Origin: Archangium sp.
GTDB taxonomy: Bacteria > Myxococcota > Myxococcia > Myxococcales > Myxococcaceae
Length of the DNA stretch: 6,012 nucleotides
NCBI GenBank assembly: GCA_016793585.1
Contig: JAEUJR010000021.1
Coordinates: forward strand, 1-6,012
Direction of reading: 5' to 3'
Shown: piece after piece, positions 1 to 6,012 of the stretch
How the letters are laid out: each line of letters begins with the position of its first letter
How positions within the stretch are numbered: position 1 is the stretch's first letter
The notes under the pieces: generated by a model
What the model was told of the DNA's origin: nothing
Seen by the model: only the letters and a program-made list of their open reading frames with translations
Databases searched by the model: none
Program-made: the position numbers and the translations under genes

Positions 1-1
1 G

Positions 2-1174
<1,173 letters not shown>

Positions 1175-1179
1175 CGCGC

Positions 1180-1716
1180 ATGCGTCTGAGACTCCTCGTG
1201 CCGGCTGCCGTCGTGGTGATGGCCGCCTGTGGCCCGCCGAACCCGAGCCCCGACGGCGGCACGCTGCCCGACGGAGGTGAGGTCGTCGCGGCCCTCGAGC
1301 TCGGCACCACCGACTCGATGGGCGGCTTCGTTCCCCTCACGGGCGACGTGAACGCGACGCCGGGCGCGCAGGGCGGCTTTCACGTCAACGTGCTCTACAA
1401 GCTGCCCGAAGGCGGTCTCGGCACCATCACCTTCGAGCACCGCGTGGTGCGGGCTGCCGATGACAAGCTCGTCAGCCTCGGCACCCGGGAGTGGGACCTG
1501 GGGCTGTTCAAGCAGAGCAGCTGGTCGAGCCCCAACCCCGTCAACGTCTTCATCTGCCCGACCCCCGTGGGCATCGACGTCATCGGCAAAGAGCTGCTCT
1601 TCACCGTGAAGGCCAAAGACAGCAACGGCAAGACACTGGCAGCTGGCAGTGCGCGCGCGACGTTTCGCTGTGGCCCCAACGGGGGCGCGTTCTGCGATTC
1701 GATTTGTAAGGGCTGA
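1180..1716 (+). CDS. Small secreted lipoprotein of unknown function
   Basis: The protein is 178 residues. The N-terminus MRLRLLVPAAVVVMAAC is a type II (lipoprotein) signal: two Arg, a hydrophobic core and lipobox MAAC with the lipidated Cys at 17. Position +2 is Gly, not Asp, so outer-membrane sorting is expected. A Pro/Asp/Gly linker (residues 18-33) leads to a single predicted beta-rich domain with alternating hydrophobic strands. It contains the segment GAQGGFHVNVLYKL, of a 'GxQGGxH' type I recall from other myxobacterial lipoproteins of unknown role. The mature domain has Cys126, Cys164, Cys172 and Cys176, enough for two disulfides near the C-terminus. No enzyme motif is visible. There is no Shine-Dalgarno before the ATG, but the upstream stop lies only five bases away, so translation may depend on re-initiation after gene 1. 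I chose 1180 because it gives an intact signal peptide. Confidence 0.85.
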   Translation: MRLRLLVPAAVVVMAACGPPNPSPDGGTLPDGGEVVAALELGTTDSMGGFVPLTGDVNATPGAQGGFHVNVLYKLPEGGLGTITFEHRVVRAADDKLVSLGTREWDLGLFKQSSWSSPNPVNVFICPTPVGIDVIGKELLFTVKAKDSNGKTLAAGSARATFRCGPNGGAFCDSICKG

Positions 1717-1719
1717 ACG

Positions 1720-1729
1720 GGCTATAGCC
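1720..1729. promoter_or_regulatory. 10-bp palindrome GGCTATAGCC in the gene 2-3 gap, possible -10 region
   Basis: A perfect 10-base palindrome lies four bases after the stop of the small lipoprotein gene. Its TATAGC core (1723-1728) partly resembles a -10 hexamer and is one of the few AT-containing spots in the gap. No good -35 element stands at normal spacing: candidates such as TTGTAA at 1704-1709 leave only 13 bases. It could be a weak promoter or an operator for the propeller-haloperoxidase gene, or chance. Confidence 0.2.
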
Positions 1730-1762
1730 AGCCGCTCCTGCAGTTCTGGCATTCGCTGTGCT

Positions 1763-1767
1763 GAGGA
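1763..1767 (+). promoter_or_regulatory. Ribosome binding site of the propeller-haloperoxidase gene
   Basis: GAGGA stands eight bases before the ATG at 1776. This decides the start: the in-frame GTG at 1758 lies upstream of this site and would add six residues ahead of a normal lipoprotein signal. Confidence 0.65.
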
Positions 1768-1775
1768 CCCCCGCA

Positions 1776-4568
1776 ATGAACCGACTGATTGCCACTTTGG
1801 TGGCAGCGCTGCTCACCGCCTGCCCGACGCCGCCTCCCCCGAAGACGCTCGAGTGGCAGACGCTCGCCACCGGCCTCGATGAGGCCCTCATGGGCGTCGA
1901 CGGCACCTCTGCCACCGATGTCTGGGCGGTCGGCGCCGACCAGGGCCTGGGCCCGCTCGTGCTGCACTTCGACGGCACGGCCTTCACGCGCGTTCCGACG
2001 CCGGGCCTGACGGGCCACCTGTGGTGGGTGCACGCGTTCGCGCCGGGCCACGCCATGATGTCGGGCGCCTCGAGCGTGGTGCTCGAATACAAAGACGGGG
2101 TGCTCACCCGGCACTCGACGCCGGGGCTCGCGCGGCAGACGGTGTTCGGCCTGTGGGGCAGCGCGCCGAACGACGTCTATGCCGTCGGCAGCAACACCTC
2201 GGGCCGCAGCGGCTTCATCTGGCACTTCGATGGCGCGACGTGGAGCTCCATCGCCCTGCCTGCCGACCTGCCGCGCCGCAACGGCGAGGTACCGGGCCTC
2301 TTCAAGGTGTGGGGCAACGGCTCGGGTGACGTGTACTTCGTCGGCTCCGACGGCCTCGCGCTGGTGCGTGGCACCGATGGGGCCCTGCGCCGCCTCGAGA
2401 CTGGCAGCAGCGAGACGCTCTTCACCGTCGCGGGCAACTCGAAAGACGTCTTCGCCGTCGGAGGTGGCCGCATGGCGGCGCTGCTCGAGAAGAGCGGCAA
2501 CGGCTTCACCGCGCCCACCGTCGAAGGCACCGGCGCGCTGCTGCAGGGCGTCGCCAGCAACGGCACCGTGACGTTCGCGACCGGCGAAGGTGGAGCCGTC
2601 TTCGAGCGGAAGAACGGCGCGTGGGCGAAGGTGACGACGGGGCAGGCGCAAGACGTCGAGTCGCTGCACGCCGCGTGGGTCGACGCCGAAGGTGGCGTGT
2701 GGGCCGTCGGCGGCAGCGTCATCAGCGACCTGAAGAAGGGCGCGCTCATTCACCTCGGTACGCCGGGCCGGCCGACGTACGTGCAGCCCGAGAAGCCGAC
2801 GCCGCCCGCCGTCGTCTGCCCCGACAAAGACATCGACCCGGCGCCCACCGCATCGGTGGCCCGCCGCTGGAACGAGCAGATGATGTCGGCCATTCGGCGC
2901 GACCTGCCGCGCCCGACGGTGCACGCGCGCAACCTGTTCCACGTCAGCGCCGCCATGTGGGACGCGTGGGCCGCGTACAGCACCACCGCGAACGCCGTCT
3001 TCGTTCCCGGCCGCGTCACCGCGACCGACGTGGCCGCCGCGCGCAACGAGGCCGTCAGCTACGCCGCCTTCCGCGTGCTCGACCACCGGTACAAGAACGC
3101 CATCGGCGGCAAGGTGTCGCAGGCCTGCTTCCGCGCGCTGCTCACCAAGCAGGGCTACGACCCGAACGACGACACCACCACGGGTGACTCGCCGCGGGCC
3201 GTCGGCAACCGCATCGCCAGGGCCATCATCGAGGCACACGTCAACGACGGCTCCAACGAGGCGAACAACTACGCCGACACCACCATGTTCCGCGCCGTCA
3301 ACATGCCGCTCGCCGTCGAGTCGGCGACGCGCAGCCCGGCCTCCGACATCGACCAGTGGCAGCCGCTCGACCTCGCCATCGCGGCCACGCAGAACGGCAT
3401 TCCGCTGGCGGCCGGCATTCAGGGCTACATCGGCGCGCAGTGGCGTGACGTGAAGCCGGTCGCGATGGTTCGCGCGACGCCCACCTCGCTCTACGGAGAC
3501 GTCGGCGCGCCTCCCCGCATCACGCCCGCCACCATGGGCTGGGCCGTCGACATCATTCGCAAGTCGTCGAAGCTGACGGTCGACGCCTCCGAGATGAAAG
3601 ACATTTCGCCCGGCGCGTACGGCAACAACCCGCTCGGCAGTAACGCGGGCACCGGCCGCCCGATGAACCCCGTCACCGGTCAGCCGTACGCGCCGCAGGT
3701 GGTGCCGCTCGGTGACTTCGCGCGGGTGCTCGCCGAGTTCTGGGCCGACGGCCCGAAGTCAGAGACGCCGCCCGGCCACTGGAACGTGCTCGCGAACCAG
3801 GCGTCAGACCACCCGATGTTCACGCGGCAGTGGAAGGGCACCGGCCCCACGCTCGACAAGCTGGAGTGGGACGTGCGCCTGTACCTCGCGCTCAACGGCG
3901 CGGTGCACGACGCCGCCATCGCCGCGTGGGAGGCCAAGCGCGCCTTCACCTGCAGCCGGCCCATCACCATCATCCGCTCGGCCGCAGCGAAGGGGCAGTC
4001 GTCGAACCCCGCGCTGCCTGCCTACAACGCCGACGGGCTGCCGCTCGAGCCCGGCCTCATCGAGCTCATCACCGCCGAGTCGACGCGGCCCCAAGAGCGT
4101 CACGCGCACCTCGCGGGCTTCGTCGGAGAGCTCGCCATCAAGGCCTGGCGCGGCGAGCCCGGCGACTTCAAGCACCAGCTCTCGGGCGTCGGCTGGGTTC
4201 GCGCCGCCGAGTGGGTGCCGTACCAGAAGCGCAACTTCGTCACGCCCGCGTTCCCCGGCTTCATCTCGGGGCACTCCACCTTCAGCCGCGCCGCCGCCGA
4301 GGTGCTGACGCTGGCCACGGGCTCCGAGATCGTTCCCGGCGGGCTCGGCGAAGCCACGATCGCGAAAGACGTCTCGCTCACCTTCGAGCAGGGCCCCAGC
4401 GTCGCGCTCAAGCTGCAGTGGGCCAGCTGGTACGACGCGGCTGATCAGGCCGGCCAGTCGCGCCTCTGGGGCGGCATTCACATCGAGCCCGACGACTTCG
4501 TGGGCCGTCGCGTGGGCTCCGACATCGGCAAGAAGGCCTTCGACAAGGCGCAGACCTACTTTCCCTGA
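1776..4568 (+). CDS. Lipoprotein: seven-bladed beta-propeller fused to vanadium-dependent haloperoxidase/PAP2-fold domain
   Basis: The protein is 930 residues from the ATG behind a GAGGA site. Residues 1-16 (MNRLIATLVAALLTAC) are a lipoprotein signal with lipobox LTAC; Pro at +2 suggests the outer membrane. Residues about 25-330 hold seven repeats ending in DVWAVG-like strands. Residues about 362-930 look like a vanadium-haloperoxidase/PAP2 domain, beginning with a helical segment (HARNLFHVSAAMWDAWAAY) typical of bacterial haloperoxidase-like proteins. The oxyanion site is complete: Lys721 and Arg728-Pro729 (KX6RP), Ser831-Gly832-His833 (ISGH in place of PSGH), and Arg896, His902 and Asp906 (SRX5HX3D). 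In this superfamily Lys, both Arg, Ser and Gly bind vanadate or phosphate, the last His is the axial ligand and the SGH His is acid-base. Known members oxidise halide with peroxide; phosphatases share the fold. The gap of about 100 residues between the first two motifs favours the haloperoxidase side. Halide preference and true substrate cannot be read. Confidence 0.93.
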   Translation: MNRLIATLVAALLTACPTPPPPKTLEWQTLATGLDEALMGVDGTSATDVWAVGADQGLGPLVLHFDGTAFTRVPTPGLTGHLWWVHAFAPGHAMMSGASSVVLEYKDGVLTRHSTPGLARQTVFGLWGSAPNDVYAVGSNTSGRSGFIWHFDGATWSSIALPADLPRRNGEVPGLFKVWGNGSGDVYFVGSDGLALVRGTDGALRRLETGSSETLFTVAGNSKDVFAVGGGRMAALLEKSGNGFTAPTVEGTGALLQGVASNGTVTFATGEGGAVFERKNGAWAKVTTGQAQDVESLHAAWVDAEGGVWAVGGSVISDLKKGALIHLGTPGRPTYVQPEKPTPPAVVCPDKDIDPAPTASVARRWNEQMMSAIRRDLPRPTVHARNLFHVSAAMWDAWAAYSTTANAVFVPGRVTATDVAAARNEAVSYAAFRVLDHRYKNAIGGKVSQACFRALLTKQGYDPNDDTTTGDSPRAVGNRIARAIIEAHVNDGSNEANNYADTTMFRAVNMPLAVESATRSPASDIDQWQPLDLAIAATQNGIPLAAGIQGYIGAQWRDVKPVAMVRATPTSLYGDVGAPPRITPATMGWAVDIIRKSSKLTVDASEMKDISPGAYGNNPLGSNAGTGRPMNPVTGQPYAPQVVPLGDFARVLAEFWADGPKSETPPGHWNVLANQASDHPMFTRQWKGTGPTLDKLEWDVRLYLALNGAVHDAAIAAWEAKRAFTCSRPITIIRSAAAKGQSSNPALPAYNADGLPLEPGLIELITAESTRPQERHAHLAGFVGELAIKAWRGEPGDFKHQLSGVGWVRAAEWVPYQKRNFVTPAFPGFISGHSTFSRAAAEVLTLATGSEIVPGGLGEATIAKDVSLTFEQGPSVALKLQWASWYDAADQAGQSRLWGGIHIEPDDFVGRRVGSDIGKKAFDKAQTYFP
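1887..2711 (+). repeat. Seven degenerate protein repeats (beta-propeller blades)
   Basis: Seven matches to the pattern 'hydrophobic triplet, 5-8 residues, D-V-aromatic-A-V-G' start at residues 38, 82, 123, 175, 215, 255 and 297, spaced 40-52 residues apart. Clear copies are TSATDVWAVG, SAPNDVYAVG, GSGDVYFVG, NSKDVFAVG and GGVWAVG. Copies 2 (ending AMMSG) and 6 (ending VTFATG) are degenerate. Seven units at this spacing fit a seven-bladed propeller, usually a binding surface or scaffold. DNA identity between the copies is low, so the duplication is old. Confidence 0.75.
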
Positions 4569-4581
4569 GGCGGTGAGGCTG

Positions 4582-4587
4582 TAACAT
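4582..4587 (+). promoter_or_regulatory. Candidate -10 element (TAACAT) before gene 4
   Basis: TAACAT matches four of six bases of the -10 consensus and ends seven bases before the ATG at 4595. Transcription from it would therefore give a nearly or fully leaderless message. I see no -35 hexamer at 16-18 bases upstream. The support is weak and rests on the local AT content in a GC-rich context. Confidence 0.2.
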
Positions 4588-4615
4588 TCCGGGCATGCGC
4601 GACACGCCCGGAATG
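4585..4615. repeat. Perfect 10-bp inverted repeat around the gene 4 start codons
   Basis: CATTCCGGGC (4585-4594) and GCCCGGAATG (4606-4615) are exact reverse complements separated by 11 bases. In RNA they would make a strong stem of seven G-C and three A-U pairs. The ATG at 4595 opens the loop, and the in-frame ATG at 4613 is buried in the 3' arm. No U-run follows, so it is not a classic terminator. It may control translation of gene 4 or be a protein-binding site. Confidence 0.7.
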
Positions 4616-5548
4616 AACCCTTCTGGCCTGGAGCAGCTCGTTCGTCGCGCGGTGGAAGCCGAGCTGAAGCGGCGCAACCGCAAGCTGTTGTCCATCGTGG
4701 CCGCAGGGCTCGCGGTGGTGGGCGTGGGCACGGCGTGGCGGTCGTTTGCCCAGGCCTCGTGTGCGCAGACGCTGCCCTCACCGCTCGTCACCTTCTGCCC
4801 CGACGCGCCGGCCTTCGCGGCCGACGTGAACGGCAACTTCGACGCGCTGGCCACCACGCTGCAGAACCGCACGGGCCCGCTCGGCACGGCTGGCAACGGC
4901 ATCATCACCTCGGGCGTCAGCGTCACGGGCGCGGGCAGGCGGGGCTCCTTCGATGGCACCGAGCTCGTGATGGACACGGCGGCGAGGCGCGGCTCGGCGC
5001 CCGACGGCGGCACGCGGCGCGCGCTGGTGCACGACGCCAACGACACCCTCACCATCAACTACGCCGCCGACTACACGAACGGCGTCGCGCTGAACTCGCC
5101 CTTCACCGTGTACGGCTCGCAGACCGTCACCGGCACCTTGAACCAGGGCTGCCCCACCACGTACCCGATTGGCGGCGGCGCGGTGACGATGGTCGACATG
5201 GGCGTGTACTGCATCACCCAGGCGGCGCCGGCGGGCATGGCGCGCAACACGGTGAGCTGGGTCGAAGCGAACGAGTTCTGTGTCTCGCGTGGCCTGCGCA
5301 TGTGCAACTTCGCCGAGGTGAGCGCGGCGGCGCGCCTGCGACGCATCACGCTCTACCCCTACGCGAGCGGAACCCGCGACACGTGGACGTGGGTGAGCCA
5401 GACGGCGACCGACAACAACAGCCCCGGCTTCGGCGGCTGCCACGTGAAGCTGAACGACGACCACCCCGCCTACCCGCTCGGAGAGATCAACTGCTCCGTC
5501 GACGGGTTCAGCCGCACGACCGCCATCGAAGGTTCCTGCTGCTTCTGA
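4595..5548 (+). CDS. Single-pass membrane protein with fibre-like stalk and Cys-rich lectin/FGE-like head
   Basis: The product is 317 residues from 4595, or 311 from the in-frame ATG at 4613. Neither start has a well-placed ribosome site; GGTGAGG at 4572-4578 is 16 bases from the first. A basic helix (residues 12-30) precedes a membrane helix (31-47), so the N-terminus should be cytoplasmic and the rest outside. After Cys56 comes TFCPDAPAFAADVNGNFDAL, then a Gly/Thr/Asn-rich beta region (about 90-190) like phage-tail or trimeric stalk sequence. Residues about 195-317 are Cys-rich: GVYCI (Cys206), Trp222-Val-Glu-Ala, Cys229, GLRMC (Cys237), a WTWV segment and a final SCCF. The order 'Cys-Ile, WxEAxxxC, GxRxCxxxE' recalls divergent C-type-lectin or formylglycine-generating-enzyme folds; that is inference, and no catalytic residues are assigned. 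The next gene is a relative of its membrane/stalk part. Confidence 0.85.
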   Translation: MRDTPGMNPSGLEQLVRRAVEAELKRRNRKLLSIVAAGLAVVGVGTAWRSFAQASCAQTLPSPLVTFCPDAPAFAADVNGNFDALATTLQNRTGPLGTAGNGIITSGVSVTGAGRRGSFDGTELVMDTAARRGSAPDGGTRRALVHDANDTLTINYAADYTNGVALNSPFTVYGSQTVTGTLNQGCPTTYPIGGGAVTMVDMGVYCITQAAPAGMARNTVSWVEANEFCVSRGLRMCNFAEVSAAARLRRITLYPYASGTRDTWTWVSQTATDNNSPGFGGCHVKLNDDHPAYPLGEINCSVDGFSRTTAIEGSCCF

Positions 5549-5553
5549 AGGAG
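5548..5553 (+). promoter_or_regulatory. Strong ribosome binding site of gene 5
   Basis: AAGGAG stands six bases before the ATG at 5560 and shares its first base with the TGA stop of gene 4 (5546-5548). It is the best Shine-Dalgarno in the window. It fixes the start of the last gene and supports translation of genes 4 and 5 from one message. Confidence 0.8.
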
Positions 5554-5559
5554 TCCACC

Positions 5560-6012
5560 ATGCCTTCCATTCCTTCTTCGTCGCTCATCGCGCTGCTCCG
5601 GGGTGACGTCAGCGCCGACGCCCTCGCGGCGGAGCACGGCCTGTCAGGCTCCGAAGTCGAACGCCTCAAGCACGCGTACCTCGATGGCCTCGAAGCGGGC
5701 GCGAAGCGGCGCGGCGGCAGACTCCAGCGGCTCGGCACCATCGCCATCGTCTTCGCGGTCGGCCTCACGGCCCGCCAGGCGCTCTCGGGCACCTGTGCGA
5801 CGCCCGGGTTCTTCTCGGGCCTGGGGCTCAACTACTTCTGTGCGGACGAGCCCGCGATGGCGAGCGAGGTGAACGCGAACACGCAGCAGCTCGCGCGGCT
5901 GATGGAGGCGAAGGTCGGCACGCTCGGCCCCGCCGATGGTGGCAACCCGAACGTCTCGTCCTCCTCCGTCTCGACGTCGACGCTGACGGCCACGCGCGCG
6001 AACGTCTCGTTC
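5560..6012 (+). CDS. Gene 4 paralogue with HTH-like N-terminus and membrane/stalk module (3' partial)
   Basis: The frame is open from the ATG at 5560 to the right edge, 151 residues without a stop. Residues 9-45 (LIALLRGDVSADALAAEHGL and on) look like a helix-turn-helix: Ala23, Gly27, Leu28, Val33 and Leu36 fall at the usual core positions. A basic patch (Lys49-Arg57) leads to a membrane helix (about 58-75), so this segment should face the cytoplasm. Outside are Cys79 and FCADEPAMASEVNANTQQLA, closely parallel to gene 4, and a Ser/Thr-rich region starting a probable stalk. The C-terminal head is beyond the window. The gap to gene 4 is 11 bases, with AAGGAG six bases before the start. The two genes probably arose by duplication of the membrane/stalk part with separate N-terminal histories. 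The HTH reading is pattern-based; a simple helical hairpin is the alternative. Confidence 0.85.
   Translation, partial: MPSIPSSSLIALLRGDVSADALAAEHGLSGSEVERLKHAYLDGLEAGAKRRGGRLQRLGTIAIVFAVGLTARQALSGTCATPGFFSGLGLNYFCADEPAMASEVNANTQQLARLMEAKVGTLGPADGGNPNVSSSSVSTSTLTATRANVSF

Noticed and set aside
1758..1760. Upstream GTG start for the propeller-haloperoxidase gene
   Set aside because: It would precede the GAGGA site and add six residues before a textbook lipoprotein signal that starts at the ATG at 1776.
1747..1762. Sigma-54-like promoter (TGGCATTCGCTGTGCT), GG and GC at the right -24/-12 spacing
   Set aside because: It matches about nine of twelve consensus positions, but transcription would begin near 1773, downstream of the GAGGA ribosome site that fits the ATG at 1776. 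The two readings conflict and the ribosome site is the simpler one.
1722..3239. Long open frame on the - strand opposite the propeller-haloperoxidase gene
   Set aside because: Its product is a low-complexity Arg/Ala/Gly/Val-rich sequence without recognisable motifs. The + strand frame has a signal peptide, repeats and a full catalytic set, so the antisense frame is a by-product of high GC.
4266..4274. ISGH instead of PSGH as a damaged active site
   Set aside because: The Ser, Gly and His that contact the oxyanion are intact and the other motifs are exact, so I read it as a tolerated subfamily variant.
4585..4615. Inverted repeat as a Rho-independent terminator of gene 3
   Set aside because: No U-rich run follows the 3' arm and the next gene's start codon lies inside the structure.
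3804..4781. Second long - strand open frame spanning the end of gene 3 and the start of gene 4
   Set aside because: It crosses two well-supported + strand genes and is compositionally biased, with no motif or ribosome site.

Overview
The window is GC-rich (strong G/C preference at third codon positions) and coding on the + strand from end to end. It holds five genes, the first cut by the left edge and the last by the right edge. The C-terminal Cys/hydrophobic/Arg-rich tail of the first protein (a MYXO-CTERM-type sorting signal), a DUF2330-type body and the abundance of lipoproteins point to a myxobacterium (Myxococcota); I cannot name the genus. I see no tRNA, rRNA, CRISPR, insertion sequence or convincing Rho-independent terminator. 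The longest non-coding stretch is 59 bases, so there is no large gene-free region.

Layout: (1) 2-1174, 3' part of a DUF2330-family surface protein with a MYXO-CTERM tail; (2) 1180-1716, a small Cys-containing lipoprotein of unknown function, five bases downstream; (3) 1776-4568, a 930-residue lipoprotein joining an apparent seven-bladed beta-propeller to a vanadium-haloperoxidase/PAP2-fold domain with the full metal-oxyanion-binding residue set; (4) 4595-5548, a single-pass membrane protein with a fibre-like stalk and a Cys-rich head resembling a divergent C-type-lectin/formylglycine-generating-enzyme fold; (5) 5560 to the right edge, a relative of gene 4 with the same membrane/stalk module but a helix-turn-helix-like cytoplasmic N-terminus.

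All five products are predicted to be exported or membrane-anchored, by three routes: MYXO-CTERM, lipid anchor, and uncleaved N-terminal helix. The two pairs 1-2 and 4-5 are tightly spaced and probably each co-transcribed. Gene 3 sits between them behind a 59-base gap with its own ribosome binding site. A functional link between the haloperoxidase-like protein and its neighbours is inference from position only.

Points most worth a second look: the propeller-haloperoxidase fusion; the tandem stalk paralogues, one with a possible membrane-tethered DNA-binding segment; a perfect 10-base inverted repeat around the start of gene 4; and a strong codon-context rule, in which Ile and Val switch from ATC/GTC to ATT/GTT when the next codon begins with C.
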